Origin: an uncultured Erysipelotrichaceae bacterium
GTDB lineage: Bacteria > Bacillota_I > Bacilli_A > Erysipelotrichales > Erysipelotrichaceae
NCBI GenBank assembly: GCA_902795525.1
Contig: CADBLN010000182.1
Span: forward strand, 1 to 9,315
Direction: 5' to 3'
Length of the DNA stretch: 9,315 nt
This document shows, in pieces, positions 1-6,910 of the stretch (positions are counted from its first letter, which is position 1; each line of letters begins with the position of its first letter). Under the pieces are notes generated by a model. That model had not been told where the DNA came from. It searched no databases and saw only the letters and a program-made list of their open reading frames with translations. The position numbers and the translations under genes are program-made.

Positions 1-570
1 GCAGAAATTAGAAATTTCCTTTAATTCTTCTTGTGTGAAAATCTTGCCAGTTGGATTTTGTGGATGACACAAAATAAGCATCTTTACTTTATCGTCAACC
101 TTGTCTTTTATTGAATTCAGATTGAAAACAAACTCATCACCCTGTGGAGTCAATGCAATCTCCACCAATTCCCTGTCATTCTGTTCAATTATCCCAATAT
201 GTGGTGGATAATAAGGCTTAAATAACAAAATCTTATCATGAGGTTCAGTAAATGTCTCCACAATCAAATTTAAGGCATAAACTACACCAGTTACTACTAC
301 GATGTCATCTTTTTCCAGTTGATATCCTTTTTCACCATACCTTTTTTGAATGTATGGGGCCAGATAACCTTCAGTATCATAGTTATAACCAAAAATACCA
401 TGGTTAGCTCTCTTAATAATTGCTTCTGTTATCCCTGGGAAAGTCAAGAAATCCATGTCCGCAATTCCCATAGGGATAATGTCATTATCTCCATATTTGC
501 TTGTTAAACTATCCCACTTAACACATTCGGTATTCTTACGATTGATTATTTCATCAAAATTATATTTCAT
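1..570 (-). CDS. MalY/PatB-type PLP-dependent C-S lyase (aminotransferase fold), C-terminus cut by window edge
   Basis: This is the N-terminal 190 codons of a fold-type I pyridoxal-phosphate enzyme; the frame is open to the window edge, so the C-terminal half and the PLP-binding lysine are not visible. I translated it by hand. Recognisable blocks are IPMGIADMDF (about residues 41-50), HGIFGYNYDTEGYL (67-80), VVTGVVYALN (102-111), KPYYPP (128-133) and CHPQNPTGK (158-166), the last matching the CNPHNPxG block of MalY and PatB. Family members are cystathionine beta-lyases or cysteine desulfhydrases that release ammonia, pyruvate and a thiol or sulfide in the cytoplasm. The ATG start overlaps the end of the Bcp gene by 11 bases, and its GAGGTGG ribosome binding site lies inside the Bcp coding sequence, so translation is probably coupled. 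A general class I aminotransferase is the alternative; the MalY/PatB subgroup is favoured by the GVVYALN and CHPQNPTG blocks. Confidence 0.88.
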   Translation of the reverse strand, partial: MKYNFDEIINRKNTECVKWDSLTSKYGDNDIIPMGIADMDFLTFPGITEAIIKRANHGIFGYNYDTEGYLAPYIQKRYGEKGYQLEKDDIVVVTGVVYALNLIVETFTEPHDKILLFKPYYPPHIGIIEQNDRELVEIALTPQGDEFVFNLNSIKDKVDDKVKMLILCHPQNPTGKIFTQEELKEISNFC

Positions 571-1024
571 TCTTGACCACCTCTAGCATTTCTACTGGAT
601 TATCAGTTGCTTTTACTTTTTCTAAAGCCTTAACAATAATTCCATTTTCATCTATCAAATAAGTACTTCTAACTGTCCCCATATACTTCCTGCCATACAT
701 GCTTTTTTCTTGCCACACACCATACTGAGACATAACTTTTGCCTCAGGATCTGACAATAGTACAAATGGCAATTGGTACTTTTCTATAAAACCTTTGTGC
801 GAAGCCACACTATCTTTGCTGATTCCTATTATTATCGTATTGTATTGCTCAAATTGCGGATAAAGTTTGCCAAAACTACAAGCTTGTTTTGTGCATCCTG
901 AGGTATTGTCTTTAGGATAAAAGTATAGAACCACTTTCTTTCCTAAATAATCGCTAAGATGACGAACATTCCCCTCGCTATCTTCTAAAGCAAAATCAGG
1001 AGCTTTCTTTCCTACCTCTAACAT
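560..1024 (-). CDS. bcp: Thioredoxin-dependent thiol peroxidase, Bcp/PrxQ family
   Basis: This is a 154-residue cytoplasmic peroxiredoxin of normal family length. It reduces hydrogen peroxide and organic hydroperoxides at a catalytic cysteine and is recycled by thioredoxin. The active-site block PKDNTSGCTKQAC places the peroxidatic cysteine at C44 and the resolving cysteine at C49, the five-residue spacing typical of Bcp/PrxQ, with T41 in the PxxxTxxC motif. The later block GRKYMGTVRSTYLID (residues 111-125) carries the conserved active-site arginine R119. The ATG start is preceded by AAAGGAGA with 8 bases of spacing. The gene overlaps the PHP gene upstream by 7 bases and the C-S lyase gene downstream by 11 bases, so the three are almost certainly co-transcribed. 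The combination links peroxide defence with sulfur metabolism, although that functional link is inference. Confidence 0.96.
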   Translation of the reverse strand: MLEVGKKAPDFALEDSEGNVRHLSDYLGKKVVLYFYPKDNTSGCTKQACSFGKLYPQFEQYNTIIIGISKDSVASHKGFIEKYQLPFVLLSDPEAKVMSQYGVWQEKSMYGRKYMGTVRSTYLIDENGIIVKALEKVKATDNPVEMLEVVKNEI

Positions 1025-1917
1025 CTCATTAGTCTCCTTTCCATTTCTTGAATTGATGAGGGATACAATCCCTTTGGTATGTTAATTTGTCCAATCTTAA
1101 TTGCTGGTTTATTAGAACCATGAAAATCACTTCCACAAGTCTTTAACATTTCGTTTTGTTCAGCTACCTCATAATAGTAATAAACATCTTGTTCACTATG
1201 ATAGCTACTAAACACCTCTATGCCATCAAAACCAAGTTTGATAATATCTTTCACTTTTTCTTTTTGTTCTTTTAGATTCTGCCCAGGATGAGCCAAGATT
1301 GCTAGTCCTCCATTGTGGTGAATTATCTTTACAACTTCTGACATTTCTGGATACTTTATTTCTACATATCCCGGTTTTGATTGAGCGTAAAAATCCCAAA
1401 AGAAATTAACATTAGGGTTGTCTCCCCTTTTGCCACCCGGACGATAATCTAACAACAATTCATTATCCAGATACCTTTCATCACTTAACAGCACACTCGC
1501 AAGCATTTCTGGAATAAATACATCTTTATGGTATGCTGATTCAGTCAGTTTTTTTAAGGCGTCTTTAGATACATCAAAACCTAAGCTGCGGGCATATTCA
1601 ATATACTTTTCACCGGCTTGCTTGTTTTGTCGATACACGTTTTCTTCAATGTCTAAAAAATCTTTACTGTGACAATCAATGTAATAGCCCAACACATGAA
1701 ATACTTGCCCTTGATACAAACAATCAATTTCTATTCCAGGCACATAGTTAATTCCCACTTCTTGGCACAGCTTATTCGCTGTTACATTAGCTTTAATACT
1801 ATTGTGGTCAGCAATACTTATAGCCTCAAGTTTTGCCTCTTTTGCCAGTTCTATTAATTGCTTTGGCAAAAATTCACCATCATCACTGTAATAAGAGTGT
1901 ATATGTAAATCAATCAT
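1018..1917 (-). CDS. PHP-domain metal-dependent phosphoesterase (TrpH/YciV-like)
   Basis: This 299-residue soluble protein is a PHP-domain phosphoesterase. Its metal-binding motifs are all present and in order: HIHSYYSDD (H5, H7, D12), ADHNS (D37, H38), GIEID (E63), FHVLGYYID (H74), AHPGQN (H210), the YHS histidine H240, and GSDFHGSNK (D264, H266). The family binds two or three metal ions. The stretch between about residues 85 and 195 is an insertion, a layout shared with PHP proteins that hydrolyse 3',5'-bisphosphonucleotides or trim RNA 5' ends (RNase AM/TrpH group). The substrate cannot be told from sequence alone. The ATG start has AAAGGTGA just upstream. The gene begins 32 bases after the NIF3 gene, separated by a terminator-like hairpin, and overlaps bcp by 7 bases. 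Confidence 0.9.
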   Translation of the reverse strand: MIDLHIHSYYSDDGEFLPKQLIELAKEAKLEAISIADHNSIKANVTANKLCQEVGINYVPGIEIDCLYQGQVFHVLGYYIDCHSKDFLDIEENVYRQNKQAGEKYIEYARSLGFDVSKDALKKLTESAYHKDVFIPEMLASVLLSDERYLDNELLLDYRPGGKRGDNPNVNFFWDFYAQSKPGYVEIKYPEMSEVVKIIHHNGGLAILAHPGQNLKEQKEKVKDIIKLGFDGIEVFSSYHSEQDVYYYYEVAEQNEMLKTCGSDFHGSNKPAIKIGQINIPKGLYPSSIQEMERRLMRC

Positions 1918-1926
1918 GTTTCACCT

Positions 1927-1959
1927 TTAAAAAGAAATAGAGCATAACTCTATTCCTTT
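1927..1959 (-). terminator. Terminator-like hairpin between the NIF3 and PHP genes
   Basis: On the transcribed strand a 12-bp stem (AAAGGAATAGAG with CTCTATTTCTTT, one G-U pair) closes a 5-base TTATG loop and runs into a short U tract of five. The NIF3 stop codon TAG (1950-1952) lies inside the left arm. The ribosome binding site of the PHP gene follows almost immediately, leaving no room for a separate promoter, so this may be a partial terminator or attenuator rather than a full stop. Confidence 0.6.
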
Positions 1960-2795
1960 GTAATCATTGTATAAGAATCTCCTGCTTGAACAAAGTTGAT
2001 TGGAAGATCTGGAAGAATTGTAGGTAAGAAGACTTCCCCAAACCATTTCATGCCTGGTTCTTCAACATTAAAGTGTCCAGCAGCAAGAACTGATTTCTGC
2101 AACCCCAATTGAGCACCATCACGCATGTATATTGCGACAGTGAAATCGGTTATCTCCATACATAATAAAGTATCAACACCTGCTTCTTCAATGTGAGATA
2201 GTTCTTCATTATCGACACCGCCAATAATATGACTTGGCATATAAATCTTTTCAGTATATCCATCAAGATTACCCATTGTCTTCATGCCCTTTAAGTTCAT
2301 TTTTTCCATTAGATATTGAGCAACTTCTCTTGTTGGAGTTTTAGGAATGTTGAAAGTACGAGGTCTGCCATCATTTTCCTCAACATAGTCAAGCCAGCCC
2401 AATTCTGTTGCCAGACCATAGAAAATGCCGTCAACTCTTCTTCCTTCCCACTTTACTCCCGCATGGATGTGATCATGATCTCTCCAAACCACAATCCCAG
2501 TTTCATCCAATAACTGTTTTTTCAATTGGAAAGTTTTATTATCTTGTAACCAATCAGTATGATCGCCATGATTCCAGAAACAAGCTTCATGGGCAACAAT
2601 TAAGTTTGCTCCTAATTCGTGTGCTTTCTTAATAACATCAACACTAGCATAAATAGTGGTCACAATCCCAGTACACTCTTGATCAACGTTTCCATATAGC
2701 ACTTTATCACGAGTTGTTTCTTCCTTAATATCATAGTTACCCCATTGTTTGTAGTGGTTGTCTTTAATTGTTTGAATAACTTCGCTAATCCTCAT
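1950..2795 (-). CDS. NIF3-like (DUF34) dinuclear-metal hexameric protein, divergent clade
   Basis: This 281-residue protein looks like a NIF3/DUF34 family member. The family forms toroidal hexamers with a dinuclear metal site; its biochemical role is still not settled. Visible blocks are GANLIVAHEACFW (residues 62-74), which matches the family block that usually carries two adjacent histidines, VVWRDHDHIHAG (102-113), and the C-terminal AAGHFNVEEPG (238-248) containing H241 and E245. The usual ligand set H-H-D-H-E appears here as H69, E70, H111 (or D108), H241, E245, so the second histidine is a glutamate and the aspartate position is ambiguous. It lacks the large central insertion found in the longer 370-residue NIF3 proteins. 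The ATG start has an ideal GGAGGA site. An extended -10 promoter lies upstream, and a hairpin containing its stop codon lies downstream. Confidence 0.8.
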   Translation of the reverse strand: MRISEVIQTIKDNHYKQWGNYDIKEETTRDKVLYGNVDQECTGIVTTIYASVDVIKKAHELGANLIVAHEACFWNHGDHTDWLQDNKTFQLKKQLLDETGIVVWRDHDHIHAGVKWEGRRVDGIFYGLATELGWLDYVEENDGRPRTFNIPKTPTREVAQYLMEKMNLKGMKTMGNLDGYTEKIYMPSHIIGGVDNEELSHIEEAGVDTLLCMEITDFTVAIYMRDGAQLGLQKSVLAAGHFNVEEPGMKWFGEVFLPTILPDLPINFVQAGDSYTMITKE

Positions 2796-2832
2796 ATTTC
2801 CTCCAAATTATACTTTTGTTTTTATTAAAATA

Positions 2833-2861
2833 ATTATAACACAAGATAATCACAAAAAAAG
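2833..2861 (-). promoter_or_regulatory. Probable promoter of the NIF3 gene
   Basis: Reading on the minus strand, an extended -10 element TGTTATAAT has its hexamer at 2833-2838, about 38 bases before the NIF3 start. The -35 at 17-bp spacing (CTTTTT, 2856-2861) is weak and overlaps the terminator of the upstream gene. The call rests mainly on the extended -10 and on the need for a new start after a strong terminator. A second TATAAT at 2807-2812 is too close to the ribosome binding site to serve. Confidence 0.45.
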
Positions 2862-2880
2862 AAAAGGCTACCCTTTTCTT
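2854..2880 (-). terminator. Intrinsic terminator of the secreted 3D-like protein gene
   Basis: A perfect 9-bp stem (AAGAAAAGG with CCTTTTCTT) encloses a GTAG loop and continues into a run of seven T on the minus strand. It starts 4 bases after the TAA stop of the 2885-3820 gene. It is a textbook Rho-independent terminator. Confidence 0.88.
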
Positions 2881-2884
2881 CTTA

Positions 2885-3820
2885 TTACCAATTTACAGCA
2901 ATATCCAACTGATAAATGTTATTGACCGCAAAACCACCAGTATCACAAACTATGCCCATGCCTAATGATGTAGGTATTAATGAACCCCTTGGTCGGATGT
3001 TGAGATTTGCGGCAACCATGACATAGTCACCCAACATTTTAACGCCATCTTCTCTAACCCAATAAGGATCGTTGTTTCCCATCCTTCTCATTATCGCAAC
3101 AACACCCTCCATTGGTAAGTTATAATATGTTTCTTTCCCACTTGGCCCCAGTATAGTTCCTCTACTAGGTGTTAAAACAGTTCCATCCCAAACATGATTA
3201 TATGTTGATTGTTTAACACTAACCTTATAGTTCTTACTTGCGACATTACCATTTACATCTTTAGCGGTAACTGTAACCGTATAGTCACCAATCCTATCTT
3301 TATTCACATTACTTTCAACTGTATAAGTCCCATCCTTAAGACCACTTGATTTAGCTAACTTGCCATCAATTGGATCAACTACGGAACTGATATTAGCACT
3401 AGCATCAAAGCTGTCACCAACCGTTATCTCAACTGTATCTTTTTTGAAAGAAATGCTTGGCACTTGAGTGTCCACAATTGATATGGTTTTTGTGTAGCTC
3501 TTTGACAACTCTTGGCCAAAATTGTCACTAGTAGTAACCTTGTAAACAATCTCTGTATCACCAACAGTATTGGTTTCTAAGTAGTCTAAGGATGTATCTA
3601 GGCTGTCACCATTATACTTGTTTACTAATTTATCAGCATACCAAGTATTATACCCATATTCCAATTTCTCAATTTCATTAAAGTCAATCAAAAGACTATC
3701 AAACATTTCTTGATAACTGCTCTGTTTGATATCATTAAAAGAATGAGTAAAGCCTGTATCTACTTTTCCCGCAAACAATAGTAGCGAGAAAACAACAATT
3801 GACAATGCTATTTTTTTCAA
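2885..3820 (-). CDS. Secreted protein with two Ig-like (DUF5011-like) domains and a C-terminal 3D-like barrel
   Basis: This 311-residue protein starts with a signal peptide (MKK then a hydrophobic run to about residue 17). Residues about 65-117 and 120-202 look like two tandem bacterial Ig-like repeats of the DUF5011 type; the second has the VDTQVPSISF opening, a GDYTVTVTAKDVNGN block and ends near VSV. The C-terminal part (about 208-311) contains GPSGKETYYNL, YWVREDGVKMLGDYVMVAA and GMGIVCDTGGF, ending QLDIAVNW. The DTGG and LDIAV parts resemble the 3D domain of cell-wall proteins, with D293 and D306 as its second and third aspartates; where the first aspartate is expected the sequence is AANL. 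A role on the cell wall, as hydrolase or binder, is inference. The start is TTG with a good GGGAG site 7 bases upstream; no better ATG is nearby. It is flanked by terminators on both sides, so it is monocistronic. Confidence 0.8.
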   Translation of the reverse strand: MKKIALSIVVFSLLLFAGKVDTGFTHSFNDIKQSSYQEMFDSLLIDFNEIEKLEYGYNTWYADKLVNKYNGDSLDTSLDYLETNTVGDTEIVYKVTTSDNFGQELSKSYTKTISIVDTQVPSISFKKDTVEITVGDSFDASANISSVVDPIDGKLAKSSGLKDGTYTVESNVNKDRIGDYTVTVTAKDVNGNVASKNYKVSVKQSTYNHVWDGTVLTPSRGTILGPSGKETYYNLPMEGVVAIMRRMGNNDPYWVREDGVKMLGDYVMVAANLNIRPRGSLIPTSLGMGIVCDTGGFAVNNIYQLDIAVNW

Positions 3821-3851
3821 ACCGTCACTCCCTTTACGCGGTTAGACCATA

Positions 3852-3880
3852 ATTATACTAAAACATTAACATCAACGCAA
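3852..3880 (-). promoter_or_regulatory. Promoter of the secreted 3D-like protein gene
   Basis: On the minus strand, TTGCGT (3875-3880) and a consensus TATAAT (3852-3857) are separated by exactly 17 bases. The -10 lies about 32 bases before the TTG start. The -35 matches consensus only in TTG. It sits directly after the upstream terminator, as expected for an independently transcribed gene. Confidence 0.65.
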
Positions 3881-3908
3881 ACTAAAGGGCTGCTTTATCT
3901 TCAGCCCT
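3881..3908 (-). terminator. Terminator at the end of the ftsE-ftsX-peptidase operon
   Basis: A perfect 7-bp GC-rich stem (AGGGCTG with CAGCCCT) with a 9-base loop is followed on the minus strand by TTAGTTT. The TAG stop of the M23 peptidase gene overlaps the base of the left arm. The U tract is interrupted, so termination may be incomplete. Confidence 0.6.
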
Positions 3909-5322
3909 AATAACTATTATATCTTCTGCCATATTGAATATTCAGAATATTCAATGGGTTGTCAAAGCATGGAGCACTTCTGTAAAGACATGTATAACCA
4001 ACGCTTCTACCTAAAGTATAGTATACATAACCTACATTCTTATATGCGGTAACTGCCTCTTTCATTGTCATAGTGTTACTCATCTTAACCATTTCAATAT
4101 GCAAATGCGGTCCTGATGAATTACCTGAAGAGCCAGTCTTTCCAACAACCGTCTGACTTTGTCTTACAACATCACCAACAGATACGTTAATCTGACTAAG
4201 GTGACCGTTAATGATTATGTATATCCAGCTGCCAACTTGTACCAAATATACTACATAGTTGCCATATCCACCATTACAAGTATCACCAATATATCCATAA
4301 GGACACCCGCCTCTTAATTTAACTACATATCCATTACCAACTGCATAAAGATTTGATCCATATGCAACTGCCAAGTCTGTTGCAGGGTGGAAACCACTAC
4401 TGCTATCTCCAGGATAATAGTATGGGAATGCGCTAGATACATAGAAGCTATTCTTTAGCGGTGATGCCCATCCATCACTAGGATAGAAGCCATCCAACAC
4501 TTTATCAATATCAGCCATTGCTGATTCAAGCTCACTCATATCTTGTTTTACGCCAGCTAAAGATGCTCCTAAAGCCTCAGATTGGGCATGATATGCCGCA
4601 ACTAATTCTTCAGCTGCTTTTCGCAACGATTCTAGTGAACTTTTATATTCATCTAATGATTTTCGCTGTTCATTCAAATCGTTTTTTTGATTCTCCAGTT
4701 CTACTTTATCAAGTTCTAACTGTGCTTTCTCTTCTTCCATTAAATGAATCTGGCTAACTTCATACTCTGTTATTTCATTGACAGCACTAACACGCCTCAA
4801 CAAATCCACAAAGCTGCTTGCTCCCATGACAAATCTAATATAGTTATTATTTGATATATTAGCTTGATTAAGTTCCATATAGGACTTGATATTATTGTTT
4901 AATTCTTCAATTTTAGCTTCTCGAGCAGCAATTTCAGCTTCAACAGCCTTTATGTTAGTCTCTATAACTTTAATGCTTTCCTGAATTCCAGCAATTTGTT
5001 TCTCGACATCTGCAATCTGGCCATTTATTTCTTTAATCTTGTTATACTGAGTGGTTATATTCTTTTTTAAACTATCTATCTGAGCATTTATGCTGTTAAT
5101 ATTGCTCTTTAAAGCGTCAGCTTGCCTTTGCATGTACTTTCTAAAGTTTTGGCAGGTTGTTTTTTGTGCATCTGTTAAACCCCTCTGACTGCACAAATTA
5201 CAATAATAGTCGTAATTATCTTCAAACTCTTTGTCGTCCGCACTGATTACGAGTACATTTGAAAAGACCATAACAAATGCGCACAGGAAGGATAATAAAA
5301 CACTAAACACCTTTTTCTTCAT
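3907..5322 (-). CDS. Secreted coiled-coil M23 (LytM) peptidoglycan endopeptidase, FtsEX partner
   Basis: This 471-residue protein has a signal peptide (MKKK, hydrophobic core to about residue 27), two long coiled-coil stretches (about 62-150 and 184-275), and a C-terminal M23 domain (about 285-415). Between the coils lies NYIRFVMGASSFVDLLRRVS (160-179), the hinge block typical of PcsB, CwlO and EnvC. M23 metal and catalytic residues are intact: H312 and D316 in HPATD, H374 in NGHLS, and H406/H408 in GPHLHIE. It should therefore cleave peptide cross-links itself, unlike E. coli EnvC, whose LytM domain is inactive and only activates amidases. It begins 2 bases after ftsX; the ribosome binding site GGAGTAGG lies in the last codons of ftsX. 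That placement argues for activation by FtsEX at the septum or lateral wall. The mature chain carries seven cysteines, including CNLC near its N-terminus, which is unusual. Confidence 0.93.
   Translation of the reverse strand: MKKKVFSVLLSFLCAFVMVFSNVLVISADDKEFEDNYDYYCNLCSQRGLTDAQKTTCQNFRKYMQRQADALKSNINSINAQIDSLKKNITTQYNKIKEINGQIADVEKQIAGIQESIKVIETNIKAVEAEIAAREAKIEELNNNIKSYMELNQANISNNNYIRFVMGASSFVDLLRRVSAVNEITEYEVSQIHLMEEEKAQLELDKVELENQKNDLNEQRKSLDEYKSSLESLRKAAEELVAAYHAQSEALGASLAGVKQDMSELESAMADIDKVLDGFYPSDGWASPLKNSFYVSSAFPYYYPGDSSSGFHPATDLAVAYGSNLYAVGNGYVVKLRGGCPYGYIGDTCNGGYGNYVVYLVQVGSWIYIIINGHLSQINVSVGDVVRQSQTVVGKTGSSGNSSGPHLHIEMVKMSNTMTMKEAVTAYKNVGYVYYTLGRSVGYTCLYRSAPCFDNPLNILNIQYGRRYNSY
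3933..3955. repeat. Perfect 23-bp palindrome inside the M23 peptidase gene
   Basis: The arms ATTGAATATTC and GAATATTCAAT are exact reverse complements with a single base between them. The palindrome lies in the last 50 bases of the peptidase gene and encodes the LNILNIQ stretch. The one-base centre makes a simple RNA hairpin less ideal (10 bp with a 3-base loop is possible). It may be a protein-binding site or a by-product of the repeated Asn-Ile codons. Confidence 0.6.
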
Positions 5323-5324
5323 AA

Positions 5325-6221
5325 CTACCTACTCCATCTTAGATATTTATTTACTGAAATAAATGATCCAACAAAACCTATAACAACAGCGATTAATAGT
5401 AAAAATGCTGATACTTGATACGCAAATGGATTTACTGGTTGCAATGACAACATGCCTGAGATTAATTGCCCATCCCAAGTATCATATAATGCCTTGTAAC
5501 CAAATATTGATGTCAATACAGGAATAATTGCTCCAATTAATCCTAGAAAGATACCCTCTATTACAAAAGGCTGTCTAATGTATGAGTTGCTGGCTCCAAC
5601 CTGTCTCATAATTCCTATTTCTCTATTACGATTGTATATTGTTATCTTTATCGTATTACTGATAAGGAAGATTGCTAGCAAAGTTAGTGCCAATACAACC
5701 ACATAGCCACCTTTTCTAATGCTATTTAGGACTTCAATGAATTCTTCTGTAGTGGTACCACCAAAATCTACACCTTTTAATCCATCAACACGGGCAATTG
5801 AGCGTGATACCTCTGAAATGGAATAGCCATTCTCAATTTCAACAATAAAAGCTCTACTCAATGGATTGTCTTCACGGAATATCTCAAATAGTTTGCCATC
5901 TTCCCCAAAGCCTTCAATAAACCTATCTAATTCCTGGTCTTTATCTGAGTACTCTACAGACTTGACTCCACTGACCTGTTCCACACGTCCTTTTAGTGTA
6001 TCAATCTTATCTTCTTCTACATAACTGTCTATTTTTACAAAAACCTTTATATCATCTTCCAAGGTCCTAGTAATCTGAGTTACATTACCAATCAATAACG
6101 TTAAGAAACTAACCAGCAATAACATGAAAGTCATAGCCATAACACAACTTACGGCCATACCAAAATGCCTGAATATACCCTGGAAAGCCTCTTTAAAATG
6201 TCTGCCTATTAGTCTAAACAT
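5325..6221 (-). CDS. ftsX: Cell-division membrane protein FtsX
   Basis: This is a 298-residue FtsX with the standard topology: a short cytoplasmic amphipathic start, TM1 at about 22-46, a large extracytoplasmic domain (about 47-170), then TM2 (173-192), TM3 (219-240) and TM4 (267-290). The segment NTIKITIYNRNREIGIMRQV (189-208), followed by GASNSYIRQPFVIEG, is the diagnostic cytoplasmic block after TM2. FtsX pairs with the ATPase FtsE and passes ATP-driven movement across the membrane to a peptidoglycan hydrolase bound to its outer loop. The ATG start overlaps the ftsE end by 8 bases and has a strong GAAGGAGGC site with 10-base spacing. The hydrolase gene follows 2 bases after the TAG stop. 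Confidence 0.97.
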   Translation of the reverse strand: MFRLIGRHFKEAFQGIFRHFGMAVSCVMAMTFMLLLVSFLTLLIGNVTQITRTLEDDIKVFVKIDSYVEEDKIDTLKGRVEQVSGVKSVEYSDKDQELDRFIEGFGEDGKLFEIFREDNPLSRAFIVEIENGYSISEVSRSIARVDGLKGVDFGGTTTEEFIEVLNSIRKGGYVVVLALTLLAIFLISNTIKITIYNRNREIGIMRQVGASNSYIRQPFVIEGIFLGLIGAIIPVLTSIFGYKALYDTWDGQLISGMLSLQPVNPFAYQVSAFLLLIAVVIGFVGSFISVNKYLRWSR

Positions 6222-6900
6222 TTGCGATATAGCCTCCTTCCTTACTGTCAGAGACTATATGTCCATAATCTAATTTAATAGTACGTTTTCTATATTTATT
6301 AACTAGATTCATGTCGTGGGTAACCATAATAATCGTTGTCCCTCGCTCGTTTATTCTTTCCAAAAGCTCAACAATTTCATTAGAACGCTCTGGATCCAAA
6401 TTACCTGTTGGCTCATCACAAATCAATAACTTAGGATTATTGGCGATAGCTCTGCCAATTGTTACACGTTGCTGTTGACCGCCTGATAACTCTGTTGGAA
6501 AACTCTTTGTTTTTTCTGTTAAATCAATTATTTCCAAAACTTCTCTAACTCTTTGTCTGATTTCAGCTTTCGGTTTATTAATTACTTCTAGCGCAAAAGC
6601 AATATTTTCATATACTGTCTTTCTCTCTAATAAGCGGTAGTCCTGGAATACGACCCCAATATTTCTACGATATAAAGGTACTCGTGAAAAACGTAATTTA
6701 CCGACATTTATACCATTGACTTCAACGATACCTTTGGTTGGAATTTCCTCACCATCCAATAGTTTTATGAAGGTACTCTTACCACTTCCTGTATCACCAA
6801 TTACATAGACAAATTCGCCTTCGGCAATATCTAATGTAACGTCATTTAAGGCGTTAACACCATTTTTATATACTTTGTAAACATTTTGTAAATGTACCAT
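6214..6900 (-). CDS. ftsE: Cell-division ATP-binding protein FtsE
   Basis: This cytoplasmic ABC ATPase powers the FtsEX complex. Counted from the ATG at 6900 it has 228 residues, the normal FtsE length. The Walker A motif is GDTGSGKST (35-43), the Q-loop glutamine is Q86 in VVFQDYRLL, the signature is LSGGQQQR (138-145), the Walker B is LLICDEPTGNLD (158-169), and the switch histidine is H195 in VTHD. A longer reading from a GTG at 6912 is possible, but it would place the GGAGGC ribosome binding site inside the gene and has no site of its own; the ATG at 6900 also gives the usual family N-terminus (MVHLQNVYKVYKNG). It overlaps ftsX by 8 bases and leads the ftsE-ftsX-peptidase operon from a promoter just upstream. 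Confidence 0.97.
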   Translation of the reverse strand: MVHLQNVYKVYKNGVNALNDVTLDIAEGEFVYVIGDTGSGKSTFIKLLDGEEIPTKGIVEVNGINVGKLRFSRVPLYRRNIGVVFQDYRLLERKTVYENIAFALEVINKPKAEIRQRVREVLEIIDLTEKTKSFPTELSGGQQQRVTIGRAIANNPKLLICDEPTGNLDPERSNEIVELLERINERGTTIIMVTHDMNLVNKYRKRTIKLDYGHIVSDSKEGGYIANV

Positions 6901-6904
6901 TAAA

Positions 6905-6910
6905 GCCTCC
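6905..6910 (-). promoter_or_regulatory. Ribosome binding site that fixes the ftsE start
   Basis: GGAGGC on the minus strand lies 4 bases before the ATG at 6900. It decides for this ATG over the in-frame GTG at 6912, which would lie upstream of the site. Confidence 0.8.

Noticed and set aside
319..507. Plus-strand open frame of 62 codons
   Set aside because: It lies antisense within the C-S lyase gene, which has clear family motifs; the plus frame has no recognisable protein features. The same applies to plus-strand frames at 1669-1857, 2316-2632, 4518-4757, 7328-7552 and 8894-9157.
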